From CAIZQW01 sp942493055 (GTDB taxonomy: Bacteria > Verrucomicrobiota > Kiritimatiellia > RFP12 > UBA1067): a DNA stretch of 64,000 nucleotides. The notes beneath the pieces are model-generated. The model saw only the letters and a list, made by a program, of their open reading frames with translations. It ran no database searches and was not told where the DNA came from. The DNA lies in assembly GCA_942493055.1 (NCBI GenBank), contig OW818680.1:992001-1056000 (forward strand). The letters run 5' to 3'. The number at the start of each line of letters is the position of its first letter. The stretch's first letter is position 1. Both the position numbers and the translations under genes were made by a program. This document shows, piece after piece, positions 17,714 to 26,557 of this stretch.

Positions 17714-18427
17714 CTACTGCTTCGCGATCGGCTCAAGGGTCACCACGCGGAAATCGATTGCGCCGCCTTCGCTCTGAAGGCAGATCTGTCCAGCGTCCGT
17801 ATAGACATCAACACCTTTATTCATCAAAACGCCATTCACGGAAACCTCGACTGTATTCCCCTTCACCGTGACATCGACACTGTTCCACTCGCCCCGCGGC
17901 TTCTCGCTGCCTTCGGCGGCCTGACGCTTGACACTCTTGGTGCCTTTGTTTTCCAAGCCATTGAGCGTCGCCGTTGAGAGCATGACCCAGTCACCCGCGC
18001 TCCCCAGCTTCAATTGCGCCTCAATGGCCTTCGGGAGGAAAAAGTTGTCCGGGCCAGTCGTAAAGACAAAGATTCCGCTATTCGGGGACTTCGTTGTCGT
18101 GTCTGCCCAGCGGTACTCGACATGCAGCTTATAATCCGCATAGCTCTGTTGCGTACGGAGGTAACCAAAGGGTGTACCGGAGCACTTGATAATACCCTCT
18201 TCAATTTTCCATGTCTTGTCCGGGCAGGCATTCGTCTCCGCCTTAATCACTTTTGTCCAGCCGTCAAAGCTTTTACCGTTAAAAAGCGCTATCTTTTCCG
18301 TGGGGCGAATAGCCTCTGGCTTTATCGCCTGGCTCGAAGGCTCCGCCTTCACCAGCATTTCCGCCATCGCCGTCATCCCAATCATCCCAGCCGAAACAAC
18401 GAGTCCTGCAAATACCATCTTGTTCAT
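17714..18427 (-). CDS. Exported DUF1080 (3-keto-disaccharide hydrolase family) protein
   Basis: 237 aa with a signal peptide (MNKMVFAGLVVSAGMIGMTAMA). One DUF1080 jelly-roll domain (about 45-233): IALFNGKSFDGWTK at the start, KIEEGIIKCSG, NSGIFVF and GEWNSVDVTVKGNTVEV. Some members hydrolyse 3-keto-glycosides; others bind glycans. GGGAGC lies 6 nt before the ATG, and a TTTACA/TTTAAT-type promoter may lie around 18460-18490 on this strand. Divergent from gcvT, with about 170 bp between the starts. Confidence 0.9.
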   Translation of the reverse strand: MNKMVFAGLVVSAGMIGMTAMAEMLVKAEPSSQAIKPEAIRPTEKIALFNGKSFDGWTKVIKAETNACPDKTWKIEEGIIKCSGTPFGYLRTQQSYADYKLHVEYRWADTTTKSPNSGIFVFTTGPDNFFLPKAIEAQLKLGSAGDWVMLSTATLNGLENKGTKSVKRQAAEGSEKPRGEWNSVDVTVKGNTVEVSVNGVLMNKGVDVYTDAGQICLQSEGGAIDFRVVTLEPIAKQ

Positions 18428-18550
18428 ATGAATGCTCCCATGGGTTAATGTAGATATATATTAAACCATAGCGTGTGACAGATGTAAAGTGCGTGGAATT
18501 ATGCTTGAAATTAGTTACATAAATAAGTTATTTTAATAAAAACTCCGTTC

Positions 18551-18578
18551 TTGACCGCTTTGACAGGAATATGATAAT
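18551..18578 (+). promoter_or_regulatory. Sigma70-type promoter for the gcv operon
   Basis: TTGACC (18551-18556), 16 bp, GATAAT (18573-18578). The predicted 5' leader to the ATG at 18601 is only about 15-17 nt, which leaves no room for a glycine riboswitch downstream of it; none is visible upstream either. Confidence 0.5.
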
Positions 18579-18600
18579 CTTTCTTCAAAAGAGGGGTATG

Positions 18601-19629
18601 ATGAACGCGCGAACAATTCTTTTTGAACGGCATGTTGCGGCAAAAGCACGCATCGTTGATTTTGGTGGATGGGACATGCCTGTCCAGTACGACGGCATTA
18701 TTGCTGAGCATAATCGGGTTCGTACACATGTCGGCATGTTTGACACCTGCCACATGGATGCTTTTATCATCAAGGGCGACTTAAACAGGGTCGTCTCGCA
18801 GGACTTGAAGACGCTCGCCGTCGGAGCCTGCCGTTACGGTTTTCTGCTCAATGACGCCGGCGGCATCATTGACGATCAGATCTGTTATCGCTTAGGCGAT
18901 GACGAGTGGATGATGGTCGTGAATGCATCGACTGCCCCGGGTGATTTCGCCTGGGTCCGAAACTACGTGGATGCCAAAGACCTTCGCGACACGCAAAGCA
19001 AAATCGATGTCCAAGGGCCCAACGCCCTTGCGGAAGCCACGCGGATACTGGGCTTTGACCTCTCTGACTTAAAACGGTTCCGTTGGAAACGGATCAACGA
19101 CTGTATCATCAGCCGGACCGGCTACACAGGGGAGGACGGCATCGAGATCTATGCGCCGCACGCCACCATCGCCGCGATCTGGGACACCCTGACGGCCCAT
19201 GGAATTCAGCCGTGCGGACTCGGTGCGCGTGACACCCTTCGGCTCGAAGCCGGACTTCCGCTCTATGGACATGAGTTTGACACGACCAAGTCACCTGCAG
19301 AAGCAAACACCCTGCGCTACGCTTCGAAAGCTGAAGCTTTCATCGGCAAGGCTGCCATGCTGGCGCGCGCGCAAAACCTCCAGGAGCAACTTGTCGCCTT
19401 CAAGCTGGAAGGGCGTCAGTCAGCGCGCAACGGACAATCTGTTAAAGACAACGAGACGACCATTGGCGTCGTCACCAGCGGTTCCTACTGCCCAACCATT
19501 GCAGCCGCCGTGGGCTTCGCTTATGTGCAGCCTCGCTATGCAGCGCTCGGCTCAACCTTTTCAATCGACAACGGGCGGACGCTCCTCGCAGCAACCGTGG
19601 TCGAATCACCTTTTTACCGTAAAAAATAG
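18601..19629 (+). CDS. gcvT: Glycine cleavage system T protein (aminomethyltransferase)
   Basis: 342 aa. Transfers the methylene group from aminomethyl-lipoyl GcvH to tetrahydrofolate, releasing ammonia. Motifs: VDFGGWDMPVQYDGII, GVFDTC-type segment HVGMFDTCHMD, ISRTGYTGEDGIEIY (folate-binding loop) and GLGARDTLRLEAGLPLYGHE. Two ATGs lie in tandem (18598, 18601); GAGGGG fits 18601 better. Canonical length is about 360. First gene of gcvT-gcvH-gcvPA-gcvPB. Confidence 0.97.
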   Translation: MNARTILFERHVAAKARIVDFGGWDMPVQYDGIIAEHNRVRTHVGMFDTCHMDAFIIKGDLNRVVSQDLKTLAVGACRYGFLLNDAGGIIDDQICYRLGDDEWMMVVNASTAPGDFAWVRNYVDAKDLRDTQSKIDVQGPNALAEATRILGFDLSDLKRFRWKRINDCIISRTGYTGEDGIEIYAPHATIAAIWDTLTAHGIQPCGLGARDTLRLEAGLPLYGHEFDTTKSPAEANTLRYASKAEAFIGKAAMLARAQNLQEQLVAFKLEGRQSARNGQSVKDNETTIGVVTSGSYCPTIAAAVGFAYVQPRYAALGSTFSIDNGRTLLAATVVESPFYRKK

Positions 19630-19640
19630 GAGGTACCAGA

Positions 19641-20003
19641 ATGATGCGTTACACGAAAGAGCATGAATGGGTCAACATTGAAGGCACAACAGCAACCGTC
19701 GGCATCAGCCAGCACGCCCAGGCAGCACTTGGCGATATCACGTTCGTCGAGCTTCCCTCAGTCGGCAAGGTTCTCAAAGCAGGAGCCCAACTTGGCGTCG
19801 TTGAATCCGTCAAGGCCGCCAGCGACATCTACGCCCCCATCTCCGGAACGGTTTCGGAAGTCAACTCAGCCCTTGATGTCGCGCCTGAACTCATCAATCA
19901 TTCCCCTGAAGCCGACGGCTGGATCTGCAGACTCACCAGCATCTCGGTTGCAGATGCGGACAAGCTTATGGATGAGGCCGCTTACCAAGCCTTTCTCGGC
20001 TAG
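19641..20003 (+). CDS. gcvH: Glycine cleavage system H protein
   Basis: 120 aa. Lipoyl carrier shuttling the aminomethyl group between P, T and L proteins. Lipoylation site Lys in GVVESVKAASDIYAPISG; N-terminal RYTKEHEWV and GISQHAQAALGDI are family hallmarks. AGGAGG lies about 7 nt before the tandem ATGATG start. Eleven nt after gcvT, so co-transcribed. The L protein (lipoamide dehydrogenase) is not in the window. Confidence 0.97.
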   Translation: MMRYTKEHEWVNIEGTTATVGISQHAQAALGDITFVELPSVGKVLKAGAQLGVVESVKAASDIYAPISGTVSEVNSALDVAPELINHSPEADGWICRLTSISVADADKLMDEAAYQAFLG

Positions 20004-20006
20004 TCC

Positions 20007-20034
20007 TTTTTCACTTTTAGCTTTTCACTTTTAA
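20007..20034. repeat. Heptanucleotide tandem repeat (CTTTTNN)4 between gcvH and gcvPA
   Basis: Phased 7-bp units ending CTTTTAG, CTTTTCA, CTTTTAA, preceded by TTTTTCA. The repeat fills the leader of gcvPA, which therefore has no Shine-Dalgarno. Confidence 0.8.
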
Positions 20035-20045
20035 TTTTTCTTACT

Positions 20046-21380
20046 ATGTCCTTCATACCCCACACGCCAGAAGACCGTGATGCCATGCTTGCCGCCATTG
20101 GTGTACCCAGCATTGACGCGCTCTTCAACGATATTCCGGAAGAGGCCCGCCTGCACAAGCTCAACATGCCTGATGGCATCAGCGAGCAGGAGGTCTACGA
20201 CAAGCTCCATGCGCTTTCGCATAAGAATGCGCATGAACTGACCTGCTTCGTGGGCGGAGGGTTTTACGACCACTCCATTCCTGCTGCGGTTGACACCCTG
20301 ACTTCGCGCGGCGAGTTTTTCACGGCCTACACCCCCTATCAGCCTGAAGTCGCCCAGGGCACACTGCAAGCCATCTTTGAGTATCAGAGCATGATCTGCC
20401 GTTTGACGGGCATGGATGTGGCGAACGCCTCGATGTACGACGGAGGCACCGCGCTTGTCGAAGCCGCCATCATGGCGATCCGCTCGACCAGCCGGCCACG
20501 CATCATTGTCGCGGGGGGCATCAATCCGATTTACCGGCGCATGCTCGACACCTACACAAAAAATTTACACATCGAGATGGACCAGCTTCCCTTTATCGAG
20601 GGACCTGCAGACCGTGCAAAGATCGCTTCGCTGCTGACGGACCAGACCGCAGCCGTGATCCTGTCAAACCCTAACTTCTTCGGCACGATCGATGACTTCA
20701 CCGACATCGCGGAGATGGCTCACGCGAAAGGGGCCTTGATCATTGCCTCTGTCTACCCGATCTCCTTGGGCATCATCAAGTCGCCTGCTGAAATGGGGGC
20801 TGACATCGTGGTCGGCGAAGGGCAGTCCCTGGGCCTGCCGCTCGCCTTCGGCGGACCCTACCTTGGATTTTTCGCAGTTAAGAAAGCCCTTGTGCGCAAA
20901 ATGCCCGGACGCATCGTCGGCGAAACAACAGACCGCCACGGGAACCGCTGCTTCGTATTGACCCTTCAGGCGCGCGAACAGCACATCCGCCGCGAAAAGG
21001 CAGCCTCCAATATTTGTTCAAACGAATCGCTGTGCGCCTTACGGGCCACGATTTATCTCTCGTTGCTTGGGAAGCAGGGTTTCCAGGAACTTGCTCAAAC
21101 GTGCAGGACAAAAGCGGAGTACGCAAAAGCGCAGTTCGCTCAAATCAAAAACGTCAAGGTCAAGAACACCTCGCCGACCTTCAACGAATTCGTACTTGAG
21201 CTCCCTTGTGACGCTTCTGACCTGGTTGCCGAACTCATTCGGCTCGGCATCATTGCCGGGTTCCCGCTGGGGCGCTACTATCCTGAGCTGAAGAACTGCC
21301 TGCTCGTCGCCATCACGGAAAAGCGGACACAGGCTGAGATTGACGCCTTCGTCAGCGCGCTGAAAGGACTCTTGAAATGA
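20046..21380 (+). CDS. gcvPA: Glycine dehydrogenase (decarboxylating) subunit 1
   Basis: 444 aa, the N-terminal half of the split P protein that decarboxylates glycine with PLP and loads the aminomethyl group on GcvH. Typical features: MSFIPHTPEDRDAML start, FVGGGFYDHSIPAAVD, FTAYTPYQPEVAQGTLQ, FEYQSMICRLTGMDVANASMYDG cut here to key parts, and GGPYLGFFA. Unlike its neighbours it has no Shine-Dalgarno; the leader is a pyrimidine-rich heptamer repeat. Its stop overlaps the start of gcvPB by 4 nt, fitting equimolar alpha-beta subunits. Confidence 0.97.
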   Translation: MSFIPHTPEDRDAMLAAIGVPSIDALFNDIPEEARLHKLNMPDGISEQEVYDKLHALSHKNAHELTCFVGGGFYDHSIPAAVDTLTSRGEFFTAYTPYQPEVAQGTLQAIFEYQSMICRLTGMDVANASMYDGGTALVEAAIMAIRSTSRPRIIVAGGINPIYRRMLDTYTKNLHIEMDQLPFIEGPADRAKIASLLTDQTAAVILSNPNFFGTIDDFTDIAEMAHAKGALIIASVYPISLGIIKSPAEMGADIVVGEGQSLGLPLAFGGPYLGFFAVKKALVRKMPGRIVGETTDRHGNRCFVLTLQAREQHIRREKAASNICSNESLCALRATIYLSLLGKQGFQELAQTCRTKAEYAKAQFAQIKNVKVKNTSPTFNEFVLELPCDASDLVAELIRLGIIAGFPLGRYYPELKNCLLVAITEKRTQAEIDAFVSALKGLLK

Positions 21381-22834
21381 GCAAACTGATTTTCGAAACG
21401 AGCGTAAAAGGGCGCAGGGCGGTATCCTTTCCTAAGCCGTCTGCGGCCGAACAGCATTACGCAACCGTGAACCTCCCCAAAAATCTGGCGGCGTCTAATC
21501 CTGTCGAACTACCAGAAGTCAGCGAACTCGATGTCATCCGCCATTTCACACGGCTGTCGACAAAGAATTACAGCATCGACACGCACTTCTACCCGCTGGG
21601 TTCCTGCACCATGAAATACAATCCGCGCATCTGTGAAAAGACAGCCGGGTTGGATGGCTTCGCAGGCCTGCATCCGCTGCTGCCACAGCTCCGCCAGGGC
21701 GAAACATTGGCCCAGGGCGCTTTGGAGGTCATCTGGAAAACAGAGCGCCTGCTCAGCGAACTCACAGGGATGGACGGCTTCACCCTCCAGCCCATGGCCG
21801 GCGCGCATGGTGAACTCACTGGCTTACTGCTGATCGCCGCGTATCACCGCGACAAGGGGAACACACGCCACAAGGTTATCATTCCTGACTCCGCGCATGG
21901 GACAAACCCGGCCTCGGCAGCGATTGCCGGTTACGACGTGGTCTCGGTCCCGACGGACCCCCAGGGAAACATGGATATCGAAGCATTCAAGGCCGCGCTG
22001 ACACCGGATGTGGCCGCAGTGATGATGACCTGCCCGAACACCCTTGGGCTCTTCGAGACGGGCATCCTTCAGATTGCGGAGCTGGCCCATGCCAACGACA
22101 CCCTGCTCTATTACGATGGCGCCAACATGAACGCGCTCATGGGCCGTGCACGTCCGGGCGATTTGGGGTTTGACGTGGTGCATCTGAATGTCCACAAGAC
22201 ACTCTCGACGCCCCATGGCGGCGGGGGGCCGGGCGCGGGGCCTGTCGGCGTGAAAGAGAGCCTTGTTCCCTTCCTCCCGACCAGCATCGTTGAGAAGGAT
22301 GCGCTCGGCAAATATTGGTTGCGGTACGACAAGCCGAAATCCATCGGATACATCGCGCCGTTCTATGGCAACTACTCCATCCTGATCAGGGCCTACACCT
22401 ACCTCCTCCATCTCGGGGGCAACGGATTGAAAGAGGCGACAGAGTACGCCGTGCTCAACGCCAATTACATCCGCGCAAAGATACAACCCTACTTCAAGGT
22501 TGCGTATGACCGCATCTGCATGCATGAATGCGTCTTCACAGCGGACAAGCAGATGGAGAAGGGCGTACGGGCGCTGGATATTGCCAAGGCTTTGATTGAC
22601 GCGGGCTTCCATCCGCCGACCATCTATTTCCCGCTCATTGTCCATGAGGCGATGATGTTCGAACCGACGGAGACAGAGGCCAAAGAGACCATCGACCTGT
22701 TCATCGAGCAGATGATCCGGATTGCAGCCTGCGCAGAGGAGCATCCTGAATCCTTCGCAAACATGCCACTGACCACTGAAATTTCGCGTGTTGATGAGAC
22801 CAAGGCGGCGAAGGCCATGATTTTAAAGGCGTAA
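21377..22834 (+). CDS. gcvPB: Glycine dehydrogenase (decarboxylating) subunit 2
   Basis: 485 aa, PLP-binding half of the split P protein. Motifs: FYPLGSCTMKYNP, QPMAGAHGELTG, DSAHGTNPASAAIAGY, and HLNVHKTLSTPHGGGGPGAG with the Schiff-base Lys. Overlaps gcvPA by ATGA. Ends the glycine cleavage cluster; the next gene has its own promoter. Confidence 0.97.
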   Translation: MSKLIFETSVKGRRAVSFPKPSAAEQHYATVNLPKNLAASNPVELPEVSELDVIRHFTRLSTKNYSIDTHFYPLGSCTMKYNPRICEKTAGLDGFAGLHPLLPQLRQGETLAQGALEVIWKTERLLSELTGMDGFTLQPMAGAHGELTGLLLIAAYHRDKGNTRHKVIIPDSAHGTNPASAAIAGYDVVSVPTDPQGNMDIEAFKAALTPDVAAVMMTCPNTLGLFETGILQIAELAHANDTLLYYDGANMNALMGRARPGDLGFDVVHLNVHKTLSTPHGGGGPGAGPVGVKESLVPFLPTSIVEKDALGKYWLRYDKPKSIGYIAPFYGNYSILIRAYTYLLHLGGNGLKEATEYAVLNANYIRAKIQPYFKVAYDRICMHECVFTADKQMEKGVRALDIAKALIDAGFHPPTIYFPLIVHEAMMFEPTETEAKETIDLFIEQMIRIAACAEEHPESFANMPLTTEISRVDETKAAKAMILKA

Positions 22835-22846
22835 TTGGCTTTTCCA

Positions 22847-22875
22847 TTGCCAAAATCGACATCGCATGCTATTAT
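22847..22875 (+). promoter_or_regulatory. Promoter giving a predicted leaderless tadC-like mRNA
   Basis: TTGCCA (22847-22852), 17 bp, TATTAT (22870-22875): the same two hexamers and spacing as the promoter before fucI. The ATG at 22882 lies only 6 nt past the -10 box, so transcription would begin at or next to the start codon. Confidence 0.55.
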
Positions 22876-22881
22876 TCAGGC

Positions 22882-23823
22882 ATGTTTGAAACTGTCAGGG
22901 ATTTCTTTTTTGCGGAACCGTTCCGCCTTTTAATTATGGCATGCTGGTCAGCATGCGCTGCAGGTTTTGCTTGGTACAGTATTGGTATTGCACGCGAAAT
23001 CACGTATGTGACACTTGCCGACGGCAGACAGCAGGAGCGAAAAATTCCCTTTATCTTCCGCTTGTTATTGCCCTTTATTTCAAATCTGACGCCTGTCGTC
23101 ACGCGTCCTGAATTTAAAAAATCCAGCGACACCGCTGAGCAAAAACTCACAGCAGCAGGCTTTGAAGGGTTACTCACGGGCCCTGAATTCATCGCCATTA
23201 AATTTATGATGCCCATCGTCTGCGGCATCGTCTGGTTCGGCATCCTCAGCCTCCTCAACCAAGCTTTGCCGGGGGTGATTGGCGGAAACTTTATCCTCCT
23301 TTTTGTGGGGGGCGTCATCTTTTTTTACGCCTACCCCATCTTCTGGCTCAATCGCGCACTCAAGCTCCGCCATCTCTCCATCCAGCGAGCGATGCCCTTC
23401 GTGCTGGACTTGCTGACCCTCTCGGTGGAGGCTGGCATGGATTTTATGAGCGCACTGCAACGGAATTGCGAGCGCCGCAAACTCGACGCGCTCAACGAAG
23501 AGCTGATTCGCATGACCCGCGAAATCCAGATCGGACTCCCGCGCAGAGTCGCCTTAAAAAATATGGCCGTCCGGGTTGACTTAGCCGATCTGCGATCCGT
23601 GACCAATGCACTGATCCAGGCCGATGAGCTGGGGGTCAGCATTGGCGCTATTTTACGTATTCAGTCCGATCAGATGCGCTCCCGCCGTTTTGACCGCGCA
23701 GAGAAGCTCGCAAACGAGGCGCCTGTCAAGATGCTCGGCCCTCTGATGTTATTTATCTTCCCTGCCGTCTTCGTCATTCTTCTCGGCCCCATTCTTCGCG
23801 ACACAATGAATCAACTCTTCTAA
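22882..23823 (+). CDS. TadC-like type II/IV secretion F-domain membrane protein
   Basis: 313 aa. Four membrane segments (about 15-35, 110-130, 140-160 and 285-305) flank a cytoplasmic T2SSF/GspF domain: MPFVLDLLTLSVEAGMDFMSAL, ELIRMTREIQIGLPRRVALKNM and DELGVSIGAILRIQSDQMRSRR. This layout matches TadC, an inner-membrane platform of Tad pili. No TadA ATPase, TadB, secretin or pilin lies next to it, so it must work with genes elsewhere. Downstream FHA, PEGA and hrpB genes follow on the same strand. Confidence 0.88.
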   Translation: MFETVRDFFFAEPFRLLIMACWSACAAGFAWYSIGIAREITYVTLADGRQQERKIPFIFRLLLPFISNLTPVVTRPEFKKSSDTAEQKLTAAGFEGLLTGPEFIAIKFMMPIVCGIVWFGILSLLNQALPGVIGGNFILLFVGGVIFFYAYPIFWLNRALKLRHLSIQRAMPFVLDLLTLSVEAGMDFMSALQRNCERRKLDALNEELIRMTREIQIGLPRRVALKNMAVRVDLADLRSVTNALIQADELGVSIGAILRIQSDQMRSRRFDRAEKLANEAPVKMLGPLMLFIFPAVFVILLGPILRDTMNQLF

Positions 23824-23855
23824 CCCTTCATGCACCTCATCCTGGATTAATCGTT

Positions 23856-25178
23856 ATGTCTAATTATATTTTGATTTTCGAGAAAGGCCTTCGTGTTGGC
23901 GCCCAAATTCCTATTGTCGCAGAAAAAACCACACTGGGCCGCTCTTCACAATGCGACATTGCTGTTGCGGATCCTGAACTTTCACGTGTTCACTGCACTT
24001 TTGAGCTGAAAGGGGTCGAGTTGTGGCTGAAGGACCACGAAAGCGCAAATCAGACGCTGGTCAACGAGGTGCCCATCACCGAGCATAAACTGAATCCCGG
24101 AGACATCATCACGGTCGGCGACTCGATCATCCGCGTGACCGTCACCGCTTCTTCACCCCTTTCTTCGGCAGAGCCCTCCACCTCTGTACTCCCGCCGCAG
24201 ACCTCCAGTGACGTGATTATCGATCTGGGTTTTGATACGCCCGGCGAAAATTCACAACAGAAAAACATTCTGCGCCCGATTCTGTGGGGCTTTACAGCCT
24301 TACTCATCTTCGTGACCTGCCTCTGGTTCATCTTCACCATGGACACTGGCAAAAACAAGACGAAGATCAAGTCCCCTCTCTCCGAGAAGGACAACACCAT
24401 GCTCGTCTATTATGAAAAAGTCGATGCCACAGCAGGGAACATTTTCCGTTACGAACTCTCTCTGACAGCCGACGGCATGCTGGTCGTCAAAATCGATGAC
24501 CTCGCCGGAGGCAACCGTCATATCCGGAAGGAGAAGAAGGTCGAAGCCGATATTCTGCTCGACCTCTCACGTGGTATCATGGAAAGCGGGTTCTTCTCAC
24601 TGGATAAGGAGTATACGGGCTTTGCGGCCAACGCCAACACGCTGAGCGAATACACCCTGGTGGCTGCGATCGGCAAAAAGGTTCATACCTGCCGTATCCT
24701 GAACCGCCCAGACCAACCTGAGGCCTTCCGTAATATTCGTGAACGGCTTGAGACGTTCAGCAAGAACGAACTGGGCATCTGGGCGATCCAGTTCTCTACG
24801 GAGAAACTCACAGAGCTGGCCCAAAACGCCTTTGATATCGCGAAGAAACATTACGCTGAGCGCGATGTCCGCTTCGGCAATCGCCACGATGCGATCCGTA
24901 ATTTCCAAGAGGCCCTCTTCTACCTGGACACGGTCAATCCCAAACCCCCCTTCTACGACCAGATCAAGGAGGGTCTCGACGCTGCAAAGGCTGACTTAAC
25001 CAAGCAGCTACAGGAACAAAATTTCCGTGCTGACCGCGCCATCAACCTGGCGGACTGGCCCACAGCGGCCAAGGAACTCCGAATCATTTGCGAGCTTATC
25101 CCCGAGCGGTCTGATGAAATTCACCAGACTGCTGCACGAAAACTGCTCGACGTTGAGAAACGAATCAAGAAACGTTAG
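23856..25178 (+). CDS. Membrane-anchored FHA-domain protein
   Basis: 440 aa. N-terminal FHA domain (about 5-95): TLGRSSQCDIAVADPELSRVH contains the phosphothreonine-binding Arg, Ser and His pattern, then NQTLVNEVPI. A membrane span at about 147-168 (ILWGFTALLIFVTCLWFIF) puts the FHA domain in the cytoplasm and a 270-residue C-terminal part outside, with an alpha-helical TPR-like region (320-430). Suggests Ser/Thr-kinase-dependent control of the neighbouring TadC-like machine. No kinase lies nearby. Starts 32 nt after tadC. Confidence 0.87.
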   Translation: MSNYILIFEKGLRVGAQIPIVAEKTTLGRSSQCDIAVADPELSRVHCTFELKGVELWLKDHESANQTLVNEVPITEHKLNPGDIITVGDSIIRVTVTASSPLSSAEPSTSVLPPQTSSDVIIDLGFDTPGENSQQKNILRPILWGFTALLIFVTCLWFIFTMDTGKNKTKIKSPLSEKDNTMLVYYEKVDATAGNIFRYELSLTADGMLVVKIDDLAGGNRHIRKEKKVEADILLDLSRGIMESGFFSLDKEYTGFAANANTLSEYTLVAAIGKKVHTCRILNRPDQPEAFRNIRERLETFSKNELGIWAIQFSTEKLTELAQNAFDIAKKHYAERDVRFGNRHDAIRNFQEALFYLDTVNPKPPFYDQIKEGLDAAKADLTKQLQEQNFRADRAINLADWPTAAKELRIICELIPERSDEIHQTAARKLLDVEKRIKKR

Positions 25179-25228
25179 TCCTGTCTCAGAAGAACTCCAA
25201 CCCCTTCAAACCAGACATTTATAAAGCA

Positions 25229-26557
25229 ATGAACCTAAAACACACCATCGGCTTCGGCTTAATCCTACTTGCGACCGTCTCACCGGCAGCACGTAAACCT
25301 CTCCCCGTAACGCAGCTCAACATCTCCTCCACGCCCGCTGAAGCAGAGATCACCATCGACCACAAAAAGGTTGGGGTGACACCTCAGGCGATTACCAACA
25401 TAACCCCGGGGATACATCTGCTGCAAGTAGAGAAAACAGGGTTCCGCTCCGTAATCGAAACCGTGATTGTCCAGAAAGAGGTCACCCAGTCAAAAGAATT
25501 CACCCTGGAGCCCGTTGCCGGACTCGCACTGATCACCTCCAAGCCCGAAGGCGCGGAGATCTCCTATAACAATGCCTCGCTGGGCCAGACACCGCTCTTG
25601 CTGACCACGCTCAATCCGGGAAACCATCGGCTCACCCTCTCCTTGCCTGGCTTCCAAAGCAAGAACGTTGACCTGAATATCGAGGATCGCACCCCGGTCA
25701 AAATGGAAGTCGACCTGATGTCAGCCTCCGGCACCTTGAATATCGAGACTGAGCCTGCTGATGCCGAGGTGTTTATCAACGGTATTTCACGCGGCAAGAC
25801 ACCCCTTACCATTGAACGTATTCCTGAAGGGAGCGTGAACATTGACATCAAGGCCGCCGGCTATGAAACCCATACACGTCAGGTCTCCTTGGCCGCAGGC
25901 GAAGTCCAAAAGGTCAACCTTACCATGAAGCCCCTTCCCGGGACGCTTCTGATCGTCTCCATCCCCAGCGGTGCGCGCGTCTATATCAATGACGAATTCA
26001 AGGGCACAACCCCTTTCACGCTTGAAAAACTCTCGCCCGGCACCTATCGCGTGCGCGTGGAACGTCCGGGTTGCGAACCCAATGCACGTGACGTGGTGGT
26101 TGAAAAGAGCGCCTCCATCACCGAGGAGTTTCGCATGACAAAAATCACAGGCCGCATCGAAGTTGTCACTGCGCCTGCAGGCGCAACCGTTCTCCTGGAT
26201 GGCGTGAAAATAGATGTCACGCATTCGAAAAAAACAGATACCACCGCCTTTTCTGACCCATTGGCCATTGAAGACATCCTTGAAGGCGAGCACATTATCG
26301 AAGTCACGCGAAAAGGGTATGCCCCGCAAAAACGTCCGATTACGATCACACGGGACCAGACGATTTCGCCACAGTTTCGGTTGATCCGTCAATTTATCCC
26401 GAACTACGAAGTGATCACCTCTCGTGCGCATTACAAGGGCGTCCTTGAATATACGACGGACGAAGGGATTAAGATTGAAACAGCCCCTGGCGTGACGCAA
26501 ATGATTCCGTTAAAAGACGTCCGCAAGCATGGTCCGCTTCGTGAAGAAGGACAATGA
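25229..26557 (+). CDS. Exported PEGA-repeat protein
   Basis: 442 aa, signal peptide MNLKHTIGFGLILLATVSPAA. Five PEGA-type beta repeats of about 70 residues: ISSTPAEAEITIDHKKVGVTP (about 31), ITSKPEGAEISYNNASLG, IETEPADAEVFINGISRG, VSIPSGARVYINDEFKG and VTAPAGATVLLDGVKI. PEGA domains occur in cell-surface and S-layer-linked proteins. C-terminal tail (about 400-442) is unrecognised. No clear Shine-Dalgarno. The stop overlaps the hrpB start (ATGA). Confidence 0.9.
   Translation: MNLKHTIGFGLILLATVSPAARKPLPVTQLNISSTPAEAEITIDHKKVGVTPQAITNITPGIHLLQVEKTGFRSVIETVIVQKEVTQSKEFTLEPVAGLALITSKPEGAEISYNNASLGQTPLLLTTLNPGNHRLTLSLPGFQSKNVDLNIEDRTPVKMEVDLMSASGTLNIETEPADAEVFINGISRGKTPLTIERIPEGSVNIDIKAAGYETHTRQVSLAAGEVQKVNLTMKPLPGTLLIVSIPSGARVYINDEFKGTTPFTLEKLSPGTYRVRVERPGCEPNARDVVVEKSASITEEFRMTKITGRIEVVTAPAGATVLLDGVKIDVTHSKKTDTTAFSDPLAIEDILEGEHIIEVTRKGYAPQKRPITITRDQTISPQFRLIRQFIPNYEVITSRAHYKGVLEYTTDEGIKIETAPGVTQMIPLKDVRKHGPLREEGQ

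Noticed and set aside
18428..18600. Possible glycine riboswitch upstream of gcvT
   Set aside because: No conserved glycine-aptamer core is visible, and the predicted promoter leaves a leader of only about 15 nt.
22882..23823. Complete type II secretion or Tad pilus locus
   Set aside because: Only the TadC-like component is found; no ATPase, secretin or pilin neighbours.
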